DNA of 64,000 nt from Elmis aenea (Eukaryota > Arthropoda > Insecta > Coleoptera > Elmidae), in contig OX393577.1 of assembly GCA_947652605.1 (NCBI GenBank), positions 51,001,494-51,065,493 of the forward strand, in the 5' to 3' direction. The position numbers and the translations under genes are program-made. Under the pieces are notes generated by a model that saw only the letters and a list, made by a program, of their open reading frames with translations, was not told the origin of the DNA and searched no databases. This document shows, one piece after another, positions 11,200 to 22,819 of the stretch (positions are counted from its first letter, which is position 1; every line of letters begins with the position of its first letter).

Positions 11200-12231
11200 C
11201 AGGGACTGAGAACGGAACGAAAACGAAAACGTTAAACGAAATTAACCGAAATTTTTTTAAGAACGAAAACGAAACCGAAAACGAAATTATTATTTTTCGT
11301 TCAAGAACGAAAACGAAATAAACATTTTCCAAAACCGGTTTTAACCGGTTTTGTCGCAATTTCGTGTAACACAATTAACGGTACTGATATTCTCTATTTC
11401 TAATTTGTTTTTTAGATCATCAATATAGAATATACACTTGATTGGATATATATTATCAATGTGTATGTTTTATTTGCGTTTAGACATAATAATAGTAAAA
11501 TTTATTCTTACTTCGAAAAGGACTAATGTAAAAGAAGATTTATTGGAAGATGTGTTGCTAGTAAGATTTAACGGAATGTGAAAATGTATATTGTATGCAT
11601 GGTATGTACAAACTATAAAGTTACAGTATATTTCAAGTTAATATAAGTTTTTTTTTTATATCTTTTTTATTTATAACATTTAGTAAATTATCCACTTGAA
11701 TTCATTCTTTTTTCTTTTTAAATAATTACAGCAGGATCTTATTTAATTCAAATGCATAGACTTTTAGTACTAAAACAAATTTAAAATAGCATTTGCTCTA
11801 TTTTCATATTTTTAGATAAAGATCGTGTGTCTAATTTAACCTAATCACGTTGTGTTTTTGCACCTTACGGGTGTTAAACTTAATAAAATGGTTAAATGTT
11901 AATGTGTTTAACGATTTGGTAAATTTAATATGGCGATGGTTCGCCAGTCTAAAATATGCTGTCCGTGAGCATCAAACCCCATCGTCATCGTTTATATTTT
12001 AGTTGAGACGCAAATATTGTTATCGTATTTATAGAGGGTTGTGGTGACTAGAAAAAAAATTTATTTTTTGACGACAAAAAAAATATTGTAAAACCGGTTT
12101 TAACCGTTATTATTTCGGTTCACGAAAACGAAAAAAGAATTTTTTCGGTTAGAACGAAAAGAACGAAAACGATATATTTCGTTTTCGTTCCGAACAGAAA
12201 CGAACGGGATTTTTTTCGTTTTTAGTCCCTG
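11200..12231. mobile_element. Non-autonomous hAT element (CAGGGACT ends)
   Basis: Ends are CAGGGACTGAGAACG and the inverse CGTTTTTAGTCCCTG. The flanking octamers ATTAAAAT (11192-11199) and GTTAAAAT (12232-12239) match at 7 of 8 bases, the hAT duplication length. About 130 bases inside each end are built of AACGAAAACG units followed by AAAACCGGTTTTAACCG. The core is AT-rich, with no transposase motif seen. Confidence 0.85.
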
Positions 12232-12375
12232 GTTAAAATTAAATAAATTTAATTAAAAGCTAATTTCTACATTTATTAGGTTTTTTAAATATGGTCTCTG
12301 TGTCCGTGTATTATCATAAAAACCGCAATAACTCTAGAAATATTAAGTTAAGACATAAATGATTTCTAATAGCCA

Positions 12376-13017
12376 TTGTCAAATTTAAAAAAAAAGGGTT
12401 TTAAACAATAGCCATTATGGTCAGGTAGGCCGGTCGTTGTAGTTTATGTTGTTTCCATGACAAGTGACAACCAATCAACAAACTAAAAGATTTGGAAGTC
12501 TATTACTTGGCACATTAATAAATTCGTAAAAATGAACTTTAATAATGAAAAAAACGCGATATGCAGCGAATTTTTTATTTATTGAATAGGAATTCTATAT
12601 TGTCTAGTCAACGATATGCAGAAACATATCTAGAAAGAAGACAATCCTCGCACACATATTTTTGTACGTCGGACAAACTTAGGAAAATATGGGGCTTTTG
12701 CCAAAAATATGGCAGAAAGGTTTCAGAGGACATTTTTATTACAAACATATCCGGAAAATGGTACTACATTAAACAAAATTTTAAGTAAATTTGTATAACG
12801 TTTAACAAAACTTAAAAGAACGGTATAAAAATTCGCGTCATATCGCATTTTTCTTCGTTATTAAAGTAAATTTTTACGAATCTATTATGATGACAAGTAA
12901 CGGACTTTAAAAACTTTTAGTTTGTTGATTGGATGTCATGGAAACAACATAAACTACAACGACCTGATTTAGAATGGTTATTGTTTAAAACAGTTTTTTT
13001 TTAAATTTGAAAATGAA
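12376..13017. mobile_element. Fold-back derivative of a Tc1/mariner-like element
   Basis: Long diverged arms (TTTAAAAAAAAAGGGTTTTA, CGTTGTAGTTTATGTTG, TCCATGACA, CAATCAACAAACTAAAAG) are repeated inverted at 12880-13017. The left arm carries an extra CAGGTAGGCCGGT block. A transposase N-terminal fragment sits in the centre. Confidence 0.7.
12561..12788 (+). pseudogene. Transposase N-terminal fragment (DUF4817/HTH-like)
   Basis: The frame reads RYAETYLERRQSSHTYFCTS, then a segment of the form LRKIWGFCQKYGRK. This fits the pattern A-x-x-Y-x-x-R-x-P-x-x-x-x-F found at the start of insect Tc1/mariner-like transposases that carry an N-terminal helix-turn-helix for DNA binding. Only about 75 codons remain. 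No DDE catalytic motif follows before the right arm, so it is a deletion relic that could bind DNA at most. Assignment is from pattern only and moderately sure. Confidence 0.55.
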
Positions 13018-13389
13018 TAAAGAAGTAAAATACCATGTGTAATACATCAATGGATTCAGAAAAATAAATGGTATTTGATTATGTAAATAGCAAAAATTGT
13101 TCCCATAAGAAAAAACAAAGTTGGTTGTCATAAAACAAAAACGAATCGCCCTGGGAAAATTTTGTGACCCCATCCGATTCGGCTTAAAAAGTTGATTCAG
13201 CAATGTTTTTACACATTTGAAATATTTCAAACTCCAAAAGATTTAAAGACGATTTTCAAAAATCGTATTTTTCGGTTTTTCCTAATTTTTAGGATACCGT
13301 TTGAGATATTTTCAATTTCTATTTGAAATATTATTGAGCACGAAATTTAACAACTTTCCAAATTTAAACCTAGACTCTAGCTATTATAA

Positions 13390-13433
13390 TAAGCGAGATC
13401 CCCATGCTTAAACTCGACTTTCAATCACCCTGT
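13390..13433. repeat. Solitary end of a CACCCTGTA repeat (TATTATAATAAGCGAGATCC)
   Basis: CTATTATAATAAGCGAGATC followed by CCCATGCTTAAA.. and CACCCTGTAAAG recurs at 48217-48268 and, inverted, at 56881-56950. Only one end is present here. Confidence 0.6.
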
Positions 13434-14338
13434 AAAGATATCTTTATAGCAGAAATTACACATGCTAATTGTATACTATTTAGTACGGATAAGTTTGAGA
13501 AACACGGTATTGTCAAATCGATTTAGATTAGATTTAATTAAAATAGTCCTACACCTTACGGTAGAGAGACTTACGACTAAATAAAATTAATTAAAATAAA
13601 TTAGTGCGATAAATAATGAGTTTTACCCCTAATATAGTCAAGTTTGGTCACACAGTACACAAACATTATTTTATCATTTCAGAAAAGAGAATTATGTATG
13701 GGGTTAATTGAAGGTAGGTGAACTGCATTTGGTTAATTACAGTAAGTAAATTGCTTTGCGGTGAATTTACCGGGTACCAGGATGGGTGCTTTGTTAAGAA
13801 AAAAACTTTGTTGATAACTTTAGCTTTAACCAAACACTTTTGATTGTTCTGCTGTGATCAATACTTATACCAACTTCGAATTCAGATTCATATCTCCATT
13901 AAACGTTATTCCACTTTCCTGGCAATAAATTTTTATGGACTTTGGGCTCAAAAAGATGATATTGTTTCCCAGTTTTTATTTGCAATCATTTTCGTTTTGC
14001 ATAGGAATTCTATTAGTTTGAAATGTAACATGTAACATAAAAGTTATTGTTTTTAAAATAAGTATGCGAATTTATTCATTACTGCTGGCATATTTTTGTA
14101 TCTTTATGTCAAAAGAGATTTGCTTTAGCTTTCAGGTCCACATTAATTTTGTTTTTTTTATGAATGCACGTCACGTCACCCACGGCATTAACAAGTTTCA
14201 ATTAGTAGTAAACGCGCAGATGTGTGCGATTTGTGGAGCCTACTTAGTTGGGTGGTAGCGCAAAATGACCGCTAGAGCAATACAAACTCAAAATAATATT
14301 AGTGGTATTCTGACATGACCACTAGTCCTGAAAGGGCT

Positions 14339-15047
14339 AACAAGGGAGGGTCATGATACGTTGTCGCTGGAATTTGATTAAGGCTGTGTTTATTGCATCA
14401 AGGACATCAAAACTAAATGATTTCCAGTGTTATACTTGCCACTTCGGAAAAACTGAAAAATTGATATAAAAAGGTCATTTTTGCGATCGCATTGGCCATG
14501 AAACCGTCAGAGACAAAATCGAAATCCTCCTATTTACCAACATGCGTATCCTTTGCAAGTAAAATGGTGCAAAGTTTTTGAAAAAATCTGAAACGGTTCC
14601 GGAGAAAAACTTCAAAAACGAAACCCCTGCAAAAGTGCTATGATTTGAAAAATTTTGGTTTTGTGGTATATTTGTTGTAACTAAATCTATGCGACTTGCA
14701 TAGGCGTTTAACATAGGGAAAACCGTTTTCACAAAGGCCTCGTTTTTCGTGTTTTTCTTCGGAACCGTTTAAGATTTTTTCAAAAACTCTGCACCATTTT
14801 ACTTGGAAAGGATGCGCTCATTGGTAAATAGAAGAATTTCAATTTTATCTCTCACGGTTTCATGGCCAACGCGATCGCAAAAATTCCTTTTTTATTATTC
14901 AGCTTTTCAGATTTTCCCCTATTTTTCCGAAGGAAATGGCCAGTGACCTATAACTGTGCAAAACATTTAGTTTTTATGTTTTTGAAGCAATAAACACAGC
15001 CTTGATCAGATTCTAGCGACAACATAATCGTGACCTTCCCTGGTAAG
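14339..15047. repeat. Fold-back element, ~300-base arms
   Basis: The left arm (AGGGAGGGTCATGATACGTT, AAGGCTGTGTTTATTGC, GGCCATGAAACCGTC, AATGGTGCAAAGTTTTTGAA) is mirrored to the right edge (AATCGTGACCTTCCCTGG). The loop at about 14620-14740 reads AACCTAGG/AACATAGG-type sequence. A second copy of the right half is at 45480-45820. Confidence 0.85.
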
Positions 15048-15068
15048 TAATTTATGGTTTATTATATT

Positions 15069-15281
15069 AAGAACCGGTCCTAGGGTTTGCGGGGCCGTGT
15101 GCGAAAACAAATGCGAGGCCGCATATTTTGATAAAGGGCCGAGTTAAAGTAAAATGTTACTAAAAAACTGAAAAAACAGGCTGGTGATCTAAAAAAAAGC
15201 ACCCTAGACGGCTAGCGCGGGGCCGGTCTATCCGCGGGGCCGTGTGCGGTGCACACCCTGCCCCCCCTAGGGCCGGCCCTG
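15069..15281. mobile_element. 213-bp GC-rich hAT-type MITE
   Basis: An exact 8-base duplication, ATTATATT, flanks the element (15061-15068, 15282-15289). The right end is CCTAGGGCCGGCCCTG; the left end, AAGAACCGGTCCTAGGG, is diverged. The interior contains GGGGCCGTGTGCG on both sides, in direct orientation, and a module shared with the 39.1-kb region. Confidence 0.85.
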
Positions 15282-15289
15282 ATTATATT

Positions 15290-16670
15290 TTAATATGTAA
15301 TTTTTGTTTTAATATTTTTGAGGCTGTTTGACTTGCATCAAATAACATTTTTATGTTTATTAATTCTGCAATTTTTCGTGCATTATATTTGGGTTAATTT
15401 AGTTGGTTTGAGTTATACTTTGAGTTATAATTTGAACGTTTGGAAATTTGTGGTGGCGAACATTGTCAAAAAATCAGGAAAAAGACTGTTTGTAAATTTG
15501 TCGTCCTAATAATTATTTCAATAAATTTCGTGAATGTTTGTACTTATAAGCAAATTTCCTTAAGGACTTTACTTATTTTATTATGAACGTTTGTAGTTCC
15601 TTTTTTGAATATCATCACAAACTGTTTGAAATTTCTTCCTTTGTTTTTTTGTTTTTATAAAGACCATAGTGGCTTTTCATTTATAAATACATTAATGGTA
15701 TCTATCGTCTAATCTCCACAGTGGAATAATTTTATACACCCCTTTAATAGCATTGTTTTTGCCGATACGACTCAGGCGCTTGAGATTAAAACTACGAGAT
15801 GGCGCTTCATGGTCGTTTTACAACTAAAATATTGGGTTCTACCTATTTTGACGTAATAAAAGCTGATTTCCGTTCTAAATCGTGTTTGACGTTGTTGTCG
15901 TCTCTTACTATAGAAGTTTGATTTTTTCTTTTGTTTTACTCGTTAAATTAAAAATTTTCATAACTTAGTATGATAATGTAGAAAATAATTATAATTTTTA
16001 AAATATTAACGTAGTATAAATTAGCCCTTCGGGGTACATCCAAATAAAATGCTAAGTAATTTACAACATTTAATTAAAATGTGTTGGGCTTACAAAATTT
16101 TACGTATTCCCAAAAGATAGCACAATTTAACAAACTTTAGTAAAGTTTTATTCTCTCGTTTCTACTTTTAAAGTTTCTAGGCGTTAAGGAGAGGAACTCC
16201 GTACAAAAAGCTCAGGGGCCTTATTTGGCTAACCTTAAAAATAACTTTTAACGTTGTTTGGGTTAATTACTTATGCTTCAGCTGCTTTTTAATGCCAATT
16301 AATTTTTCCTTCGACCCCGTTTCATACTTAATTGAGGATTTAATTGCGGTTAAATGGCGGTAAATATATATCAATTAGAATTTGTTGGAAAGTTCTTGTT
16401 GCTCAACAAAAGGCTACAGCTTTCAGCTTCTAGAAATAATTTCACAATTCAGTAGTTTTCTGTACAATTGATTAAAACTGTTTTCAGTCTAATATTCTTT
16501 AACGCAAAGAAGTGGATCCAGTCTTAATAAGAAGAAATGAGTTTTTCGTGCGATTAATTTAAACAATGGAAAATCTTGTTTGTAGAATATTACAAACACA
16601 ATAGCTATAAAAATTAATTTTTAGATCAAACGGATTTTAGCTTTTATATTATTTTTTTATTGTATACAGC
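15290..16670. other. AT-rich intergenic stretch
   Basis: No exon, RNA gene or repeat boundary was recognised. Short frames (for example 15318-15509) show no domain motif. Confidence 0.45.
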
Positions 16671-16677
16671 GTCATTC

Positions 16678-17132
16678 AAAAAGTCTGCAACAAATGGGAA
16701 AAATTTTTATTATCGATTTGTCAGAAAATTTTATTCCTAATAAAAGTTGGTGCATGGTCTAAAACTAATATTAAGATAAAAAAACATTTAATAAAAAGTC
16801 ATAGGACACCAGATTTTAACGATTTTAAAAATTCGCAAGAGTAAAATGCTCTTATTTTGAGATATACAAAAAAAAATTGGAAAAAGTTATTTAGAATCTC
16901 AAAATAAGGCTGTATTTAAATTGTTACAATTTTTATTTTTAAGAAATTTTAACAATCAAAAAGTATGCAACAAATGGAAAAGTTTTTGATTATCGATTTC
17001 TCAGAAAATTTTGTACTTGATGAAAGTTGGTGCATGGTTAAAACTAAGTTTAAGATGAAAAAAAGTTTGATAAAAAGTCAAAGGACACTAGATTTTAACG
17101 ATTTTTGAAATATTCGCATGAGTAAAGTGCTT
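16678..17132 (+). repeat. Direct duplication of a ~175-base unit, period ~283
   Basis: AAAAAGTCTGCAACAAATGG to AGTAAAATGCTC (16678-16856) recurs at 16959-17132 (AAAAAGTATGCAACAAATGG ... AGTAAAGTGC) with about 85% identity by eye. The leading edge ATACAGCGTCATTCAAAAAG recurs inverted at about 34295-34320, marking an element terminus. Confidence 0.75.
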
Positions 17133-17357
17133 AAAGCTATAGCGAGTTAGCGAGTGTACGAGTAGGTGACGCTACACACTCACCGAGCCGTACCAAACAA
17201 ATGTTACAACGAACCTTAAAAATTTGAATTTTGCTCCCAAAGTGACTATAGTAGGAAAATAGGAAGAGTAGGGATGTAAATAGAAGTAATGGCGGAGTGC
17301 ATTTATGTGTGTGCGAAAATTGAGTGTTTGTTAACATGTTTTTTTAATGAATAATAC

Positions 17358-17556
17358 CAGAGGCGGATTTAACGGCGGGCGCACCGGGCGCGCGCCCTGG
17401 GCCCTGACTTCTAAAGGGCCCCGCAAAACCCCAACTTTTTTTAAAAAATATATATCTTTTACATGTATTTTTATTTTCCCTGCCTGTCTCTTTTTTTTAA
17501 GGGGCCCAATATTTTCTTCTGCGCCCGGGGCCCCAAACAACTTTAATCCGCCTCTG
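17358..17556. mobile_element. 199-bp hAT MITE (CAGAGGCGGATTTAA ends)
   Basis: Termini CAGAGGCGGATTTAA and TTTAATCCGCCTCTG are flanked by the exact duplication AATAATAC (17350-17357, 17557-17564). The subterminal regions are GC-rich (GGGCGCGCGCCC and GCGCCCGGGGCCCC). It is a short non-coding element. Confidence 0.93.
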
Positions 17557-17756
17557 AATAATACCTAATCTAAAACGATACGTATAAGAGAACATAATAA
17601 CGGTAAGTGTAATTACTACTCTCTTTTTACTAGGGAAAAATTTTTGATATTAATTTATTAGTGATATTATTCTAAAAGTGCCCCTTAAAATTAATTATAT
17701 TGGACCAGGTGTTCCAAATGAGACTAAGATGATCCTAACCTAACGTAAGATTTTTT

Positions 17757-17840
17757 TTAGTTCAGCACAAATTAAAAAATGGGAGGGCCCCCCATAAGTT
17801 TACCGCCAGGGGCCTCAAAAGATCTAAGTCCGCCTATGGT
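17757..17840. repeat. Half of a related GC-rich hAT MITE
   Basis: GGGAGGGCCCCCCATAAG ... AGGGGCCTCAAAAGATCTAA ... GTCCGCCTATGG resembles the right half of the 17358-17556 element type. A matching left end was not found. Confidence 0.45.
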
Positions 17841-18489
17841 CATATGAACTTTTATTTGACTTAAAATTTTTTCTTAATAAGATAGGGTTTTAATTCTCTA
17901 AATGACAGAATTAAAATTTTGACACAAATTAATCAAACACTATCGAAACATCTTATCCATCTTATGTTTTTACTCGTCAAGTAAATAAAGTCAAACAAAA
18001 ACTCTTGACATTTAATTTTGTACTATGGTATATTTAACAGTGTCACAGCAAATAGAAATATTAATTCTTGTTTGAAATAAATAGCCCGGGAGTAATTTAA
18101 AAGGTATAAGAAGAATTTTGTAAATCGATTTGCTTATTGCCAGAAAACCGATAGATGGTAGCTCGAACACTTAATTTGATTATCAACAGTGTTTTTGAAT
18201 AAATTTTGCTAACAATAAAATTTAGGTTTTTCATTTTTCAATTTCATTGTTCGAAAATTTTCGTATGTAAGGTGTCAAAATTTGTCATTTAAAGAATTAA
18301 TATCCCTTCCAGAATTAAGAGAAAAATATGGGGGTTACCATTAAAAAAAAAGACGATGACGTCATTACTCGAATACAAATGAGGATCAAAAATTTAATCC
18401 ACTGTAAAATGTGTTTTAAAAAACAAAATCGATGTTTCTGAGGATTGTCTCCAAAATATATTGTTTCGATTTAAATAAATACTTTTGCC
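17841..18489. other. AT-rich intergenic stretch
   Basis: Nothing recognisable beyond simple A/T runs. Confidence 0.4.
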
Positions 18490-19140
18490 GCGCACTGTAT
18501 GTAAAGGTTTTTAAAATACCTATGTCGTTGAGGTTTTGTGTCCAGATACGTGTATTTCGCGCTGGTTTTTATCCTCATTCCGTCATTAAAGGCAAGATCT
18601 TCTTTCTGCACACCAATACAATTGTATTCTGATTTGTTCATTTTTACCTTTAGCCTCTGTTTGTTATATTCTTCATACTTGTGCCTCCATTATCTTATTA
18701 GAGATCAGTAGCGCAGCGATGGGGAGCAAGGAGTATTGATGCCCCGGCGCCAGTATTGTGGGGGCGCCGCGAAGACAAAATATTTTTGAGTTTATTTTAT
18801 TAATTTAAAGCCAGAAAACTAAAATGCCATACTATTAAAATTTTCCTCTATATCATCACAGTGTATTGAAGTAAATAATAAAACATTATTTTACTTAAAA
18901 CTCACGAACCACAACAAAAATACGGACGAGGGGGGCGAAAAAAATACTATGCCCCGGGTGCCATTTACTGTCGCTACGCCACTGTTAGAGTTAGAGATAC
19001 ATTTCAGTATATCTTAGAGACCATTGGTGAGAGACAATATCCCTGTTTTAGACCTTTAGTATCTGAAAAACTTTTTAAAATTTGACCAGAGTTTAATCTC
19101 TGATTCAGCGTTGTTATATAACTGTTTTATTGCTTCTATC
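18490..19140 (-). pseudogene. Non-LTR retrotransposon reverse transcriptase relic, split by a MITE
   Basis: On the minus strand the upstream piece (about 19140-18992) reads KQLYNNAESEIKLWSNFKKF and, after a frameshift, KGLKQGYCLSPMVSKIY. This is the G-L-x-Q-G-x-x-L-S-P block of non-LTR reverse transcriptases, just before the position where the catalytic YxDD would fall. After the MITE at 18706-18984, the rest reads NKSEYNCIGVQKEDL and IKTSAKYTYLDTK, the region leading to the conserved Y-L-G motif. Stops and frameshifts show it is dead. The style resembles the 40975-41235 fragment; clade is not determinable. Confidence 0.7.
18706..18984. mobile_element. 279-bp hAT MITE inside the RT relic
   Basis: Ends are CAGTAGCGCAGCGA and TCGCTACGCCACTG. 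The flanks TTAGAGAT (18698-18705) and TTAGAGTT (18985-18992) match at 7 of 8 bases. Subterminal GATGCCCCGGCGCC and ATGCCCCGGGTGCC mirror each other. A fragment of the same type (GTGACGTAGCAAGTGGGGCG) lies at about 36749. Confidence 0.92.
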
Positions 19141-20575
19141 TATATCTATATTGCCTTTCATAATTTTCGGGTTGGAACGTTGTCTTACATCTTTGTCAGA
19201 TGTACCAATAAAAGATATATTTACCTATTCATTGCTGATTTCTTTTTGGTAACTTGGTTAGAAAAATAACATTATGACAAATATTTCAATGATATTAATT
19301 TCATTTGACTCGTTTTGTGATTACTAATTAATTTTTTTAGCCTTAAAAATTGCCGATTTAAGTACGTTCTTGTTTTTTTTGTTAGGGTCTTATTTAAGAA
19401 GTGTTAAGTATAAAAAACAGAATGTGCTATGTAACAGCACGCTACTGTTTTGTGAACTTTGCAAAAAATTATTGTTTGTTTTAAGCACTTTTTGTCATGA
19501 TTTTATCATCAAGTACAATTTGTTTTTCTCGTTTCTTTGGGTAACATCTGCTAAAACAGTAAAATGTCTTGAAACGATCCTACTGTTCGCTATAACTCGA
19601 GAACTTTATTGAGCAGTACTGATGTGTTTGGTATCATTAAAATTAATAGAGTTCAAAATGTGTTACGGCAGACATAAGCTTTGTAAATGTGATTATGAGC
19701 CTTATAGTACATTGTTAACAATGCATACGATAAACTACGAATTTATATGAGCTTCAAAAAGTTAACAGGAAACATAAAAACTATTCATTTTATCAAATGA
19801 ACAGTTTAACTAGTTTGGCTCAGAAATATATTATTACCATTTTGCAGGTTTCAAGCTTCATAAATATTGGATTATGTTTATGACGTTAAAAAACACAAGT
19901 GTATAGTAGAATGGTTTTATGGATTTGTTGTGCAGTTTCTGTTATTTATGAAATGTACAATAAATATTTTATTTATTTAGTCATGAGTCCTTCTACTGTT
20001 AAGTGTAGGACTGTTGAGTTGTGTTGTGCTGATTTTTTTCCAGGTTTTTCTGTCTTGTGCTAGCCACAATGCTACAATAAATATACAAACGGAAAATACA
20101 GTGTACCACAGTCGTTGCTTTAAATTAGGATCTCGTTTATATAATATGATGATGCAGAATAGACGAAATAAACAAATAATAGCTCACTTTGATTGAAGCG
20201 TTTTTATTGTTTAAATATTTCTAAAAGTATTAAAAATTTTAAAATAAAGTTTAGGAACCAGATTCTTTTTTTAAATTTGATTGTAGCACCTAATTCTACT
20301 CTCGTGCCTTTTAAGACACCTTGTATAAAGGTAAGAATTAGACCGTGCTTGTACAAAAAACAGTTGAAAAGTTGATATACACGAAAACTTTTTAAATTAA
20401 GATAAAATGTAACTTATCCGATTATTTTAATAAATTAAAATGTTGTATACTTCTATTTGAACGACGCAGAAGATATAAAAATTGGTAATAAGGCAAAAGC
20501 ATTAGTAATTTATAAATTGAAGACCTGTTTCATTTAATAGAACAAGTATATTTTTAATTTTTTTTAAATATTTTA
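19141..20575. other. AT-rich intergenic stretch
   Basis: Short frames only. No motif, splice-consistent exon series or inverted repeat was recognised. Confidence 0.4.
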
Positions 20576-20578
20576 TTA

Positions 20579-21470
20579 CAGGGTGGACCAAATTCGAATG
20601 TTTTACGGGATATCTCAGTTACCGTAATAGTTAGCGAAAATCTGATGTCAGTCACTTGGGCTATTTTTTTTTAAAAAAAGAACGCCCATGTAATTAAATT
20701 TTTTATATAGATTTCCATTTTGGCACTATAGACAAAAAATTAATTTCATCATTTATGAAAATTTGCTATACTTCTTTATTTATCAAAATAGGACAAATGC
20801 AAGTTTCTTATTAACACTTCAATGGTTAATTTAGCGACTTTTACTTTTGAGATATGAAGTAAACTTATATTTTTTTGGAAAGAAATTCTATTTGGTCATG
20901 AATTTATAGGAAAGAGCTTTTTATAGCTTTTCAAAATACGTGTATATTTGTATATGTATAGTTTTATATGTGTTCCAAAAAATAATCGAGATATAGCTAA
21001 TTTTCTGAAATCTCTACTATTATATTACTATTAAAAAACAACTTAATGTCATTTCCAAACAAATTTTGCAGCAGCCGCTGCGTTTGTATCACTTACATTG
21101 TAAATTTCTGACAAATAAACTTTTCAAAGTGTTCAAATTTAGCCATGTTCACAATACCACAATAAACAGTTATAAAATGCAAAATAACACACGGATTTGC
21201 TTAAAAGTTTAAAATCAATATGACGTTTAGCTGTTTAATAATTGCAAAGATCATTTGTTTACGAAATCATGGCAAACTTTGATAGCAAAATTCACACAAA
21301 ATTAGTCGTATCTCGGTTATTTTTTGCAACAAATATATAAAACTAGCTATTTTTAAAAGCTAAAAAAACGCTCTTTTATATGTCATGGCCAACAAGGTTT
21401 ACATTTAAAAAAATATAAGTTTACTTTAACTCTCGAAAGGCAAGTTCGCTAAAAAAATTAGTTTTGTTTT
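20579..21470 (+). repeat. CAGGGTGGACCAAATTCG repeat, longest copy
   Basis: It begins after TA with CAGGGTGGACCAAATTCGAA and continues through TTTCCATTTTGGCACTATAG and TGCTATACTTCTTTATTTAT to TAAACTTATATTTTTT and AAATCATGGCAAACTTTGAT. Copies occur at 32610-34005 (inverted in part), 40595-40960 and 55335-55450. There is no coding content; the right terminus was not identified. Confidence 0.7.
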
Positions 21471-22404
21471 TAATTTAATTATTAGGAGTAACCTTTTTTA
21501 TTTAATTACTTTAATTAAGCATTTATAGAATTAATGTTACCTAAAGATCATTTATTATCAATCTAACCGTAGGTGTATAAGGCCTTTTTGGCGTTTTCAA
21601 CTATATTTGCACCGCCGGCAGAGAATGAGCAAAACAGTCAAGGACATAGACACCTCATGCTGACGTCAATACAGAAGAAATGTTCAATATTTGGAATTTC
21701 GGCTTGAAAATACTTAATTCTTTTAGCCGTACCTACTGTCAATAATTTGCAAGTTAAATCTGATGAAAACTTATCTGAACGTATAAATGTTTAGTGCTAC
21801 ATAATTGCATCTTTAAAATTTATTGTAGAAAAAACACTTTCACTTCTTTCATTCCTTTTGGCGTTATGTTAATTGCGGGTGATTGCAAATAATTGTTTCG
21901 ACCACCTTAAGGAAACTAGACTTTTTTCAACTTTTATTTCACAAATTTTGAAAATCTCACATTTCGTGTGGTACAGAATTCGTTGCCGTGCAACACGTAA
22001 TCATGAACAGAAAGTAACACTTTCTGCTTGTGTATACAGGATGCGCCAAATAGGTGAAACACTATACGGCTTTTTTAAACCGGAAATACAAGGTCAGTTA
22101 AATTAGATTTCGTAAACACCTGATGTTTACAATTAATAAAGAACTAGGATACGTAATTTCCATAGCTAACTCAAGTAATAAAAGTTTTTCAAAATAAGTA
22201 ATATGCGGACATACGCTATAAAAATGCTCTTTCATATAAAGTCATGACCTACTAAACTTTTCATTTAAAAAATTTTTGACTGCAAGAAGGTTATTGTAAA
22301 TTACTGAAATTACCGGTATTTGTTGTCAAAATTTACCGACAATTTTGGTAATCATATTGGCCGGTAAAACCGGTTAACCGTTTACCGGTAATAAAACCTC
22401 TAGA
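21471..22404. other. Intergenic stretch with a repeat fragment
   Basis: 22026-22110 begins ACAGGATGCGCCAAATAGGT and includes ATACAAGGTCAGTTAAATTAG, resembling one end of the 4876-5171 MITE type. 22310-22390 is rich in ACCGGT/TTACCGG. No gene was seen. Confidence 0.4.
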
Positions 22405-22687
22405 TCAGGGGTCGGCAATCTTTTTTTTTAAATAAGGGTGCAATATTAATTCAAAAGTTATTGGGGGGCAATCGAAAAAAAAAATTCAAAATATTATACC
22501 TAGTAGTAGTGGCCTTATGGGCGTAATACATAATGTTCAAATTCGAACATTTCGGTTGGTAAGCAATGTCTAAGAGCGTACTATAGAACTGATTTCCTAA
22601 CACCGTATGTTTGTAATATAGTAAAGGCGCATAAAAATCTCACAGAGGGCGCTATGGCGCCCGCGGGCGCCGCGTTGCCGACCTCTG
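22405..22687. mobile_element. 283-bp hAT MITE (CAGGGGTCGGCAA ends)
   Basis: Ends TCAGGGGTCGGCAATC and TTGCCGACCTCTG are flanked by CCTCTAGA on both sides (22397-22404, 22688-22695). The right subterminal region is GC-rich (GGCGCCCGCGGGCGCC). The element at 41466-41717 has related ends. Confidence 0.88.
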
Positions 22688-22688
22688 C

Positions 22689-22732
22689 CTCTAGAGTCTA
22701 GAATCTAGAGTCTAGAACCTAGAGTCTAGATA
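22689..22732 (+). repeat. Short tandem array of TCTAGA hexamers
   Basis: CTCTAGAGTCTAGAATCTAG continues as GTCTAGAACC and GTCTAGAT, a run of TCTAGA palindromes spaced 7-8 bases apart directly beside the hAT MITE's right duplication, itself CCTCTAGA. Confidence 0.85.
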
Positions 22733-22819
22733 GTTCTTACTCCAACATTAATTATAAAAATTAAAAATGATTTTTGCGAAGAAATAATGTTGTAGTCGCT
22801 ATGTGTTATAGTAATTATA

